Origin: Verrucomicrobiales bacterium
GTDB taxonomy: Bacteria; Verrucomicrobiota; Verrucomicrobiia; Verrucomicrobiales; DEV007
Direction of reading: 5' to 3'
Assembly (NCBI GenBank): GCA_003232855.1
Contig: QIKC01000346.1
Span: 1-13,652, forward strand
Length of the DNA stretch: 13,652 nt
The position numbers were made by a program, and so were the translations under genes. A model generated the notes under the pieces. That model saw only the letters and a program-made list of their open reading frames with translations, did not search any database and was not told where the DNA came from. Position 1 is the first letter of the stretch. Each line of letters opens with the position of its first letter. Shown here one piece after another: positions 7,000 to 13,652 of the stretch.

Positions 7000-8316
7000 C
7001 TAGTCCGTATTTTCGGCGTGCGCACCTGCTACGCTCTCGCCGGCGATCAGGTCGTCGAAGCTCTGTCGCCGCCGCACGAGGGTGGCGTTGGCGCCATCGA
7101 CGAGAACTTCGGCGGGCAGGGGGCGGGAGTTGTAGTTGCTGGCCATGGTGAAGCCGTAGGCGCCGGCGCTGAGCAGGGCGATGAGGTCGCCTTCTTCGAG
7201 CTTTGGGAGTTCGCGGTCTTGGGCGAAGAAGTCGCTGCTTTCGCAGATCGGGCCGACGACGTCGATGGTTTCGTTTTGGCCATCTGGCTCTGTGATCGGT
7301 ACGATGTCGTGGTGTCCCTGGTAGAGGGCGGGGCGGATCAGGTCGTTCATGCCGGCATCGACGATGGTGAAGGTCTTGGCGCTGCCGTGTTTCTTGTAGA
7401 GTACGCGGCTGAGCAGCACCCCGGCGTTGCCGACGATCATGCGTCCTGGCTCGAATAAGATTTTTAGCCCTAGCGGCTGCAGAACCGGAATGATGGCGGC
7501 GGCGTAGCTTTCGATGGTGAGGGCGGTTTCTTCTCCGGCTTGGTTGTCCCACCAGTCGCCGTCGCCGCTGGCCAGTGAGTCGTGGTAGACGATGCCGATG
7601 CCGCCGCCGACGCTGAGGAACTGGATGCCGTGCTCGGCCTTTAGCTGAGCCGCCAGTGGGGCGACTTTTTGCACTGCCTCGATGAAGGGCTGTACGGTGG
7701 TGAGCTGGGAGCCGATGTGCATCTGTAGGCCGCGCAGTTCGACGTTCGTTAGTTCCTTTGCGGCGCGGGCGTAGAGGTCGGGGATGCGTTCGAAGTCGAC
7801 GCCGAACTTGTTGTCGCTTTTGCCGGTGGAGATGTATTTGTGAGTTTTGGCATCGACGTTAGGGTTCACCCGTACGGCGACCGGGGCGATGATTCCTGCC
7901 TCGCCAGCGACTTGGTTGATGAAGCGCAGTTCGGCTTCGCTTTCGACATTGAAGCAGTAGATGCCCATGCTCATGGCGTATTCGATCTCGGCGCGGGTTT
8001 TGCCGACGCCGGCGAAGGTGCAGCCGGAGGGGGAGCCGCCGGCCTTGAGGACGCGGAACAGTTCGCCGCCGGAGACGATGTCGAAATCGGCGCCCTCGGT
8101 GGCGAGGAGTTGCAGCACGGCGAGGTTGGAGTTGGCTTTGACGGCGTAGGCGATGTGGTGGTCGAGCGGGGCGAGGGCGGTGGCGAGGCGACGGTAGTGG
8201 TCGCGGATAGTGTTAGCGGAGTAGACGTAGAGCGGGCTGCCGTGTTCCTCGGCGAGCGCCGCTAGATCGACCTGCTCGCAGTGCAGGGAGCGGTTGCGGT
8301 ATTGGAAAGAGTGCAT
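7000..8316 (-). CDS. lysA: Diaminopimelate decarboxylase
   Basis: PLP enzyme that decarboxylates meso-diaminopimelate to L-lysine, the last step of lysine synthesis. The 438-aa length is normal. Visible motifs: YAVKANSN with the PLP lysine Lys60, DIVSGGEL, the phosphate-binding GGGIGI, EPGRMIVG, and GPICESSDFF with the active-site Cys358 contributed across the dimer, followed by the C-terminal LLSAGAYGFTMASNYNSRP. The start is ATG at 8316; directly upstream sits a two-unit copy of the heptamer repeat and no Shine-Dalgarno sequence. The metallo-hydrolase gene ends 42 nt upstream and the caspase-like gene begins 8 nt downstream, suggesting one transcript. I see no lysine riboswitch in the short gap. 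Confidence 0.96.
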   Translation of the reverse strand: MHSFQYRNRSLHCEQVDLAALAEEHGSPLYVYSANTIRDHYRRLATALAPLDHHIAYAVKANSNLAVLQLLATEGADFDIVSGGELFRVLKAGGSPSGCTFAGVGKTRAEIEYAMSMGIYCFNVESEAELRFINQVAGEAGIIAPVAVRVNPNVDAKTHKYISTGKSDNKFGVDFERIPDLYARAAKELTNVELRGLQMHIGSQLTTVQPFIEAVQKVAPLAAQLKAEHGIQFLSVGGGIGIVYHDSLASGDGDWWDNQAGEETALTIESYAAAIIPVLQPLGLKILFEPGRMIVGNAGVLLSRVLYKKHGSAKTFTIVDAGMNDLIRPALYQGHHDIVPITEPDGQNETIDVVGPICESSDFFAQDRELPKLEEGDLIALLSAGAYGFTMASNYNSRPLPAEVLVDGANATLVRRRQSFDDLIAGESVAGAHAENTD

Positions 8317-8317
8317 T

Positions 8318-8335
8318 GGAGTTTCAAGTTTTAAG
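8318..8335. repeat. Two-unit inverted copy of the heptamer repeat in the lysA leader
   Basis: On the minus strand it reads CTTAAAA, CTTGAAA, CTCC, ending one base before the lysA ATG. It matches 17 of 18 bases of 6224-6241 in inverted orientation and shares the first unit, last unit and CTCC end of the six-unit array. Confidence 0.8.
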
Positions 8336-8358
8336 CGTTTTGGCGGCAGGTCTTCTCC

Positions 8359-9720
8359 CTAACTGATATCGAAGGCTTCGCCTGGTGTGGGGACGATTAC
8401 TTGTGTTTCTGGTAGGCGTTTGCCGATTTCTGTGCGCATCCACTCTACTGCGGGTCGGTCGCCGTGGACTAGGACTGCGACTTTTGGGCGGACTCGCTCG
8501 ACGTAGTCGATCAGGTGGGAGCGGGGTGCGTGGCCGCTGAAATCGAAGCGTTCGACATCGCACTCGCGGCGCACCGGGTCGTGGCGGTGGTCGAATTCGA
8601 TCTCTTCGCCTCGCTCGGAGCGCAGCAGTGCCGCCAAGGGTGTCGCGGGGTCGGCGTAGCCGACGACGGCGACGAGGTTTTTGGGGTTGTGGACGAAGCC
8701 TCGCGCTACGCGGTTGGACATGGTGTGTTCGCTCATCATGCCGCTGGAGAGTGTGAATACCTGGCCGCCGCCCAGCTCCGGCATTTCGCCGCGGCGGCGC
8801 GGCATCTGTAACAGGCCCTCGGTGCGCAGCAGTCGCATGCCGGGGTGTTTGCGGCGCACTCGATCGGCGAAGCGGTCGTAGATGGTCGTCATCTTGACGC
8901 TGAGGCCGCCGATGTGGAAGGGCAGCGGGCGCAGGCGTCCTTCGTTTTGGAAGTCGCGGAGTAGTGTGAGGGTTTCTTGGGTTTTGCCCATGGCGAAGAG
9001 TGGCACCAGCACCGATCCACCGCGTGAGAGGCAGGTTTCAATGGCGTCGGCGAGGCGTTCGCCCTCGCCCTGCCGCGTGTATTCCGGGGCGCGGGGCGAG
9101 TCGCCGCGGGTGCATTCCGTCACTAGCACGTCGATGCCGCTGTCTGGAAAATCGGCGCCGCAGACGATGCTCTGGTCTTCGAAGTGGACATCGCCGGTGT
9201 AGAATACGGTGCGTCCGGCATATTCGAACATCGTTCCGGTGGCGCCGAGGATGTGCCCGGCTTCGTGGAGCGTACATTTGACATCGTCGCCGATTTCGAA
9301 GGTGCGACCGGGTGCGCGGGGTGTCCAGTTTTTGGTCGCTCGGCCGACGTCGCGGTGGGTGAATAGCGGGTAGTCGGTGCGCTTGAGTTCCTCGCGTTTG
9401 GAGGTCATGACGTTGACCGAATTGTGTAGCAGTGCCTCGGCCAGTGCGGCGGTGGGGGCGGTGGTGAACACCGGCATGTCTGGCTGCGATCGCTGGATGA
9501 TCGGCATGGTTCCGGAGTGATCCAGATGCGCGTGCGAGAGAAAGGCGGCGTCGATGCTGCCGAATTCGATGCCACTGAAATCGGGTATCGCCTCGTCACC
9601 CTCCCTTTTCGGGTGCATTCCCGAGTCGATCAGCACTCGTGTGTCGCCGAAACTGAGGAGGTAGGAATTTGCCCCGATTTCGACGTCGCGGGCGAGGCTT
9701 TGGAATTGGATTGTGCTCAA
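8359..9720 (-). CDS. Beta-CASP metallo-beta-lactamase protein, RNase-like (CPSF/YSH1 type)
   Basis: Probable zinc-dependent RNA nuclease or related hydrolase. The metallo-beta-lactamase motifs are complete: LIDSG, the zinc motif HAHLDH (from nt 9534 downward), GHILGATG, and YTGDVHFED. Beta-CASP motifs follow: motif A in TECTRGDSP, VLVPLFAMGKTQETL, motif B His in SGHAPRSH, and motif C His in VLVHGDRP. No separate RNA-binding domain is seen. The start is uncertain and not ATG: in-frame TTG codons lie at 9780, 9753 and 9720 and an upstream in-frame stop excludes anything earlier. I chose 9720 because the fold begins at IQFQSLARDVEIGANSYLL; using 9780 adds 20 residues. No Shine-Dalgarno sequence precedes any of them. 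It is the first gene after a strong terminator and precedes lysA by 42 nt. Substrate is unknown. Confidence 0.88.
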   Translation of the reverse strand: MSTIQFQSLARDVEIGANSYLLSFGDTRVLIDSGMHPKREGDEAIPDFSGIEFGSIDAAFLSHAHLDHSGTMPIIQRSQPDMPVFTTAPTAALAEALLHNSVNVMTSKREELKRTDYPLFTHRDVGRATKNWTPRAPGRTFEIGDDVKCTLHEAGHILGATGTMFEYAGRTVFYTGDVHFEDQSIVCGADFPDSGIDVLVTECTRGDSPRAPEYTRQGEGERLADAIETCLSRGGSVLVPLFAMGKTQETLTLLRDFQNEGRLRPLPFHIGGLSVKMTTIYDRFADRVRRKHPGMRLLRTEGLLQMPRRRGEMPELGGGQVFTLSSGMMSEHTMSNRVARGFVHNPKNLVAVVGYADPATPLAALLRSERGEEIEFDHRHDPVRRECDVERFDFSGHAPRSHLIDYVERVRPKVAVLVHGDRPAVEWMRTEIGKRLPETQVIVPTPGEAFDIS

Positions 9721-9862
9721 GCGGTAACTTACGGGGCAATCGCCGATGGACAACGAGCAATGATCCGTGGAATTCGGCAATATTGAGGCGGTTTTTCAAA
9801 CCTCAGCCAAGGATTTTTCGTTGCCAAGGGCTCTTCGTTGAGCCTCTCTGAGAGCGCATCCG

Positions 9863-9892
9863 AAAAAAGTGTCCCATATGGGACACTTTTTT
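9863..9892 (-). terminator. Perfect 30-nt palindromic intrinsic terminator
   Basis: Fifteen bases pair perfectly with the next fifteen: A6-GTGTCCC-AT and its mirror, with T-runs at both ends (6 T on the minus strand, 8 T on the plus strand). It lies 60 nt past the L,D-transpeptidase stop and before the metallo-hydrolase gene, so it should end the hom-thrC-lysC-transpeptidase transcript. It would work in either direction. Confidence 0.92.
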
Positions 9893-9952
9893 TTCGAGGG
9901 TTCCGTCGGCCAGATTGGCGGCATGGCGGTTCAAGTAAGCGCCCTTAAAACC

Positions 9953-10948
9953 CTATCGCATCTCCACTGTCGCGCCGGGGCGGACGAGGGCGGCGAGGCG
10001 CACGGCGTCCCAGTTTGCCAGACGGATGCAGCCGGCGCTGCGCGAGCGGCCGATGGTGTGCGGCAGCGCGGTGCCGTGCATGCCGATGCCGGCTTTGCTG
10101 AGGCCGGCCCAGAAGATGCCGATGGGGCTGTTGGGGCCGGCGGGTAGTTGGTAGTAGGTGTCGCTGCGGGCGCCGGTGTCGAGCATGCTCTTGTCCCAGC
10201 GGAATTCGGGGGTGTTGATCATGTTGAGCATTTTCCATTTGCCGCGGTGGATGAATTTTTCGCGTCCGGGCGTCACTGGGAAGGTGGCGATCAACTGGTC
10301 GCCGTCCCAGATGGCGGCGATTTTTTGGCTGGTGTCGATGATGACCAGTCGCTTGCTGAGCACTTCGTCTTTGCCGAAGGATTTGTTGGTTTCGACGTCT
10401 TCGATTTGGAATGGCTCGACGTTTGGAACCTTGATCTCGGTGCCGGCTACCACTTTGGACCAGACGAGATCGGGGTTGGTTTTGGCGAGAAATTTTTCGT
10501 CGGTGTGGAAGCGTTCGGCGACGAATTCTTCGATCGAGCGGTAGGCGAGATATTTTACCTTTTCCTGCTCGGCGGGTTTGTAGGGGATGTTGGCGATGAA
10601 TTTGAAGTCGCCTTCGGTGACGGTGTAGGTGGTGTAGAGTTCGGCGACTTCGGCCTCGGATTGGGTGATGACTTGGTAGTAGTTGTCGTGTTCCAAGCCG
10701 AAGAGCACGTTGTAGTGGGCGACGGCCTTGCGCGTGAACTGGCCGATGGCGCCATCGATTTTGCCCGGTCCGAATTGTTTGCCGTCGAGCAAAATTTGCA
10801 GGCGGATGATGGTCTCGGTTTCTGCCTTGTCTGGCTCGGGGAGGAATTTGCGAGTTTTGAGGAGTTTGGCGTCGGCGCCGATCGCTGTGGCACAGAGTGC
10901 GGCGGCGATTGCTAGGGCGGTGAGGCGCGAGTTCGTTTGCTTGGGCAT
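9953..10948 (-). CDS. Secreted L,D-transpeptidase (YkuD) with peptidoglycan-binding domain
   Basis: Exported enzyme of 331 aa expected to make 3-3 peptidoglycan crosslinks or attach proteins to the wall, acting in the periplasm. A signal peptide (hydrophobic LTALAIAAALCATAIG, cut near ADA) is followed by a peptidoglycan-binding helix pattern (about 45-85: LLDGKQFGPGKIDGAIGQFT), a linker region with a LysM-like look (GTEIKVPNVEPF), and a YkuD domain from about 205: KRLVIIDTSQKIAAIWDG to the catalytic motif with His291 (GMHGTALP) and Cys307 (SRSAGCIRL). The ATG at 10948 is preferred: GGGGA lies 9 nt upstream, while an in-frame TTG at 10972 would spoil the signal peptide. The gene follows lysC by 45 nt and ends before a strong terminator, so it is the last gene of the threonine/lysine operon. 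Confidence 0.94.
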   Translation of the reverse strand: MPKQTNSRLTALAIAAALCATAIGADAKLLKTRKFLPEPDKAETETIIRLQILLDGKQFGPGKIDGAIGQFTRKAVAHYNVLFGLEHDNYYQVITQSEAEVAELYTTYTVTEGDFKFIANIPYKPAEQEKVKYLAYRSIEEFVAERFHTDEKFLAKTNPDLVWSKVVAGTEIKVPNVEPFQIEDVETNKSFGKDEVLSKRLVIIDTSQKIAAIWDGDQLIATFPVTPGREKFIHRGKWKMLNMINTPEFRWDKSMLDTGARSDTYYQLPAGPNSPIGIFWAGLSKAGIGMHGTALPHTIGRSRSAGCIRLANWDAVRLAALVRPGATVEMR

Positions 10949-10958
10949 CTGCGGAGTT

Positions 10959-10969
10959 CCCCGATGGGG
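10959..10969 (-). promoter_or_regulatory. Shine-Dalgarno of the L,D-transpeptidase within a small hairpin
   Basis: CCCC and GGGG pair around a 3-nt loop, and the GGGG is the core of the GGGGA ribosome site 9 nt before the ATG at 10948. It decides the start over the upstream TTG. Pairing could lower translation, but a 4-bp stem is marginal. Confidence 0.45.
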
Positions 10970-10976
10970 CAAAATT

Positions 10977-10993
10977 CCGCCACGGGTGGGCGG
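10977..10993 (-). terminator. Weak hairpin plus short T-run directly after lysC
   Basis: CCGCC and GGCGG form a 5-bp stem beginning at the base after the lysC stop, followed on the minus strand by AATTTT. It could be a leaky terminator that reduces transcription into the L,D-transpeptidase gene, or simply chance pairing in GC-rich sequence. Confidence 0.35.
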
Positions 10994-12211
10994 TTACAGG
11001 TTGAAGGCGGAGTGGACGACCTTGGCGGCTTCTTCGAGCTGGGACTCGTCGATGGTGACCGCCGTTTTTATTTCGGATGTCGAGATCATCTGGATATTAA
11101 TACCATCTTTTGCGAGGGCTGTAAACATATGTGCGGCGACGCCGGAGTGGGAGCGCATGCCGATGCCGACGACGCTGAGTTTGCCGATGCCGTCGGTGGT
11201 CTCCATGAACACGGGGTCGCCGAGTTTTTCGACGATGGGGCGCAGGGTGTCTTCGGCCTTTTTCTGGTCGCTGCGGTGCAGGGTGAAGGAGATGGCGGTT
11301 TTGCCGGTTTTTGACATGTTTTGCACGATCATGTCGATGATGATGCCGGCGTCGGAGATGGCTTGGAAGATGCTGGCGGCGATGCCTGGGGTGTCGGGGA
11401 CGTTGTCGATGGTGACCTTGGCTTGCTCGCGTTCGATGCTGACGCCGCGCACGACGACGGCTTCCATGTTGGGGTGTTCTTCGGTCACGATGGTTCCTGG
11501 GTTGTCGTTCATGCTGTTGCGCACTTCGAAGCGGACGCCGAATTTTTTGGCGAATTCGACCGAGCGGGATTGCATCACCTTCGTCCCGGATGAGGCCATT
11601 TCCAACATTTCGTCGTAGGCGATTTCGTCGATTTTGTGTGCATCGGGCACCACCCGCGGGTCGCAGGTGTAGACGCCGTCGACGTCGGTGAAGATCTGGC
11701 AAAGGTCTGCCTTTAGGGCGGCGGCCATGGCGATGGCGGTGAGGTCGGAGCCGCCGCGGCCGAGGGTGGTGATGCGCCCGGCGCGGGTCTTGCCTTGGAA
11801 GCCGGCGAGGATGACGATGTGGCCGTCGTCTAACAGTCGCCGAACTTCGCTGGGGTCGATGTTTGAGATGCGCGCGCGGGTGTGCTCGGCGTCGGTGACG
11901 ATACCGGCTTGTTCGCCGGTGAGCGAGATCGCCGAGCCGCCCATTTGGTTGATGGCCATGGCGGCGAGGGCGATGGTGGTTTGCTCGCCGGTGGCCAACA
12001 GTACGTCCATCTCGCGACCGGTCGGTTCGTGATCGGGCGAGACTTCGCCCGCCATCTTGACGAGGCGGTTGGTGACGCCGGACATGGCGGATACCACGGC
12101 GACTACCTGATTACCGGCGCGGTGCGTTTTTAAGATGCGCTCGGCGACTGCGCGGATGCGCTCGGTGCTTCCCACCGAGGTGCCGCCGTATTTTTGGACA
12201 ATCAAAGACAA
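10994..12211 (-). CDS. lysC: Aspartate kinase
   Basis: Phosphorylates L-aspartate, the first step toward lysine, threonine and methionine. The 405-aa length fits the single-function aspartokinases with two C-terminal ACT domains. Visible: [11 protein letters not shown] at the start (Lys7), [33 protein letters not shown], a first ACT region from about 260 ([13 protein letters not shown]) and a second ending at [13 protein letters not shown], the usual feedback-control region. The start is TTG: homologues begin [14 protein letters not shown] and no ATG is available. Met249 (ATG at 11465-11467, followed by EAVVVRGV) sits where related LysC proteins start a separate beta subunit, but I see no good ribosome site before it. 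It follows thrC by 22 nt in the same transcript. Confidence 0.96.
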   Translation of the reverse strand: MSLIVQKYGGTSVGSTERIRAVAERILKTHRAGNQVVAVVSAMSGVTNRLVKMAGEVSPDHEPTGREMDVLLATGEQTTIALAAMAINQMGGSAISLTGEQAGIVTDAEHTRARISNIDPSEVRRLLDDGHIVILAGFQGKTRAGRITTLGRGGSDLTAIAMAAALKADLCQIFTDVDGVYTCDPRVVPDAHKIDEIAYDEMLEMASSGTKVMQSRSVEFAKKFGVRFEVRNSMNDNPGTIVTEEHPNMEAVVVRGVSIEREQAKVTIDNVPDTPGIAASIFQAISDAGIIIDMIVQNMSKTGKTAISFTLHRSDQKKAEDTLRPIVEKLGDPVFMETTDGIGKLSVVGIGMRSHSGVAAHMFTALAKDGINIQMISTSEIKTAVTIDESQLEEAAKVVHSAFNL

Positions 12212-12233
12212 GGTTTTAAGTGGTGAAGTTTTA

Positions 12234-13583
12234 CTACGTCAAGGCGTTGGCTTCGAGGTAGCTGCGGACGGCTTCGGCGGTGGCTGGGAGGGTTGCGTTT
12301 TGTGGGGTTTTGTTTTTTAGGGCTTCGAGCGTCGGGTGGGTCGGGTGGTCGCCGGTGGCTTTTTCGATGGTGGCGGGGAACTTGGCGGGGTGGGCGGTGG
12401 CTAGGATGACGGTGGTTTCTGCGGGGTCGATCGATTCGAAGGCGCAGGCGGTGTGCGGGTCGGGGAGGTAGCCGTAGCGCTCTTTGGCGGTGGCGATGTT
12501 GCGCAGGATGGCCTCGTCGTCGCTGCGCGTGGCGGCGAAGGTGCCGGGATCGAAGTTAGGCAGTTCGATGCCGTGGCCGGCTGCCACTTCGGCCATGGTG
12601 GCGGAGGTTGCGGCGCCGTCGCCGTCGAGTTGGTAGTAGAGGAAGCGTTCGAAGTTCGAGGCGATCTGGATATCCATCGACGGCGCCAGAGATGGCTTCG
12701 TTTTGCCGCTTTGATAGTGACCGGTGGTGAATAGGCGGTGCAGTAGGTCGTTTTGGTTGGTGGCGACGGTGAATCCGGCGGTGGGCAGACCCATGCGCGC
12801 TACCAGCCAACCGGCTAGGACGTTGCCGAAATTACCGGTGGGGACGACGAAGTGCGCGGGGGCGGGTAGCCGGGCGGCGGCGTGAAGGTAGTAGATCGAC
12901 TGGGCGAGGATGCGCGCGAGGTTGATCGAATTTACGGCCGAGAGGCTCGCCTCCGTTTTGAAATTGAGGTCGTTGAAGAGTTCTTTAACGATGCGTTGCG
13001 CGTCGTCGAACGAGCCGTCGATGGCGATCGGGAAAATGTTTTCGGCACCGGTGCAGGTCATCTGCCGCTCTTGTAGTTCGGAGATGCGCCCCTGTGGGTA
13101 GAGGATGAACACCCGTGCGCCGTCTTGTTCGGCTAGTCCGTGGATGGCGGCGGATCCGGTGTCGCCGGAAGTGGCGCCGAGGACGTTGATCGGGTAGCCG
13201 GTGCGCGCGATTTGGTCGGCGAAAAGGTTTCCAACGAGTTGTAAGCCAAAATCTTTGAACGCGAGGGTTGGTCCGTGGAAGAGTTCGAGGACGAAGGTGT
13301 TGTCATCGATTTGTACCAGCGGCGCGGCGTTGTCGGGGTCGGGAAAGGCGCGGAAGGAGCGCGCCATTAGTTCGTCGGTCTCGGCAGGCGTCTTGTCGGT
13401 GTCGAAGAACTCGAAGAAGCAGGCGGCCAGTTCGGGGTAGGGGAGCTGGCCGTCGGCGAGCAGTGGCGTGATATCCGGCAGTGACTCCGGCACGTAGAGC
13501 CCGCCGTCCGGTGCCAATCCGGAGGCGAAGGCGGCGGCGAAGTTCAGCGGCGGGGCGTCGCCCCTTGTGGATAGGAACCGCAT
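12234..13583 (-). CDS. thrC: Threonine synthase
   Basis: PLP enzyme that converts O-phosphohomoserine to L-threonine. The 449-aa product has the N-terminal STRG and [12 protein letters not shown], the PLP lysine Lys110 in [10 protein letters not shown], the [10 protein letters not shown] phosphate/PLP loop, and [12 protein letters not shown]. Overall layout is that of the long bacterial/fungal-type threonine synthase. The ATG at 13583 is well placed (MRFLSTRG); no Shine-Dalgarno sequence precedes it, the adjacent bases being TGACCTCCG. The previous reading frame ends 6 nt upstream, so coupled translation is likely. lysC follows after 22 nt. Confidence 0.96.
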   Translation of the reverse strand: MRFLSTRGDAPPLNFAAAFASGLAPDGGLYVPESLPDITPLLADGQLPYPELAACFFEFFDTDKTPAETDELMARSFRAFPDPDNAAPLVQIDDNTFVLELFHGPTLAFKDFGLQLVGNLFADQIARTGYPINVLGATSGDTGSAAIHGLAEQDGARVFILYPQGRISELQERQMTCTGAENIFPIAIDGSFDDAQRIVKELFNDLNFKTEASLSAVNSINLARILAQSIYYLHAAARLPAPAHFVVPTGNFGNVLAGWLVARMGLPTAGFTVATNQNDLLHRLFTTGHYQSGKTKPSLAPSMDIQIASNFERFLYYQLDGDGAATSATMAEVAAGHGIELPNFDPGTFAATRSDDEAILRNIATAKERYGYLPDPHTACAFESIDPAETTVILATAHPAKFPATIEKATGDHPTHPTLEALKNKTPQNATLPATAEAVRSYLEANALT

Positions 13584-13589
13584 CGGAGG

Positions 13590-13652
13590 TCAATGCTCCA
13601 GGTTTTCGACACGCAGCAGGGTGAGGTCGGGTTGGATCGTGTCGAGCGCGCG
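13590..13652 (-). CDS. C-terminal tail of an upstream gene, probably homoserine dehydrogenase
   Basis: A minus-strand frame enters from the right edge and codes for 20 residues (RALDTIQPDLTLLRVENLEH) before a TGA, 6 nt ahead of thrC. The pattern ALDTI...LTLLRVE resembles the last helix and strand of an ACT domain, which ends many homoserine dehydrogenases, and hom directly before thrC is a common arrangement. Twenty residues are too few to be sure; a homoserine kinase or unrelated protein is possible. Confidence 0.5.
   Translation of the reverse strand, partial: RALDTIQPDLTLLRVENLEH

Noticed and set aside
6992..7552. Upstream extension of the caspase-like gene into lysA
   Set aside because: This part overlaps lysA in another frame, is an Arg/His/Pro-rich shadow, and would bury the signal peptide that begins at 6991.
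8317..8358. Lysine riboswitch before lysA or lysC
   Set aside because: The gaps before lysA (42 nt) and lysC (22 nt) are far too short for a lysine riboswitch; any such element would have to lie upstream of the first gene of each operon, outside what I can see for hom-thrC-lysC.
9784..9854. Small stems in the leader of the metallo-hydrolase gene (TGAGG/CCTCA, GGTTT/AAACC, GGCTC/GAGCC)
   Set aside because: Short, partly overlapping and mutually exclusive pairings with no known motif; not distinguishable from chance by eye.
10148..10915. Plus-strand open frame (255 codons) opposite the L,D-transpeptidase
   Set aside because: Gly/Val/Asp/Phe-rich shadow of a clear YkuD gene; no independent support.

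Overview
The window reads as an ordinary chromosomal stretch of a fairly GC-rich (about 60% by eye) Gram-negative bacterium. The domain mix is a two-kinase sensory relay, a lipobox lipoprotein, several secreted wall-type proteins, and biotin and aspartate-family biosynthesis. This reminds me most of the Verrucomicrobiota (Opitutae-like), but there is no rRNA, ribosomal protein or other marker here, so that placement is an impression and not a result. I see no mobile element, tRNA, rRNA or CRISPR array.

Layout. Plus strand, positions 3-4200: a PAS/HisKA_2-type histidine kinase whose 5' end lies outside the window, then a large hybrid kinase (REC-PAS-PAS-HisKA-HATPase-REC), then a small lipoprotein. 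From 4243 to the right edge every gene is on the minus strand. In the order they are transcribed (right to left) there are three groups. (1) The tail of a probable homoserine dehydrogenase, thrC, lysC and an L,D-transpeptidase, closed by a perfect 30-nt palindromic terminator at 9863-9892. (2) A beta-CASP metallo-beta-lactamase RNase-like protein, lysA and a secreted protein with a caspase-like (clan CD) His/Cys pattern, followed by heptamer repeats and a GC hairpin. (3) bioB and a secreted RlpA-like double-psi beta-barrel protein whose possible GTG start overlaps the bioB stop. The lipoprotein and the barrel gene converge with only 42 nt between them. No gene-free stretch exceeds 300 nt; the longest, 9721-9952, holds the leader of the metallo-hydrolase gene and the terminator.

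How the genes fit together. LysC makes aspartyl phosphate; hom and ThrC lead to threonine; LysA converts meso-diaminopimelate to lysine. Diaminopimelate is also the peptidoglycan crosslinking residue, and an L,D-transpeptidase sits in the lysC operon. The RlpA-like protein also looks wall-related, so envelope and aspartate-family genes are interleaved here. The kinases form a probable phosphorelay with no output domain in the window.

The most unusual features are a set of CTTGAAA heptamer repeats at gene borders, including inverted copies that exactly bracket lysA plus the caspase-like gene, and that caspase-like secreted protein itself. Several genes appear to start with GTG or TTG and most lack a Shine-Dalgarno sequence.
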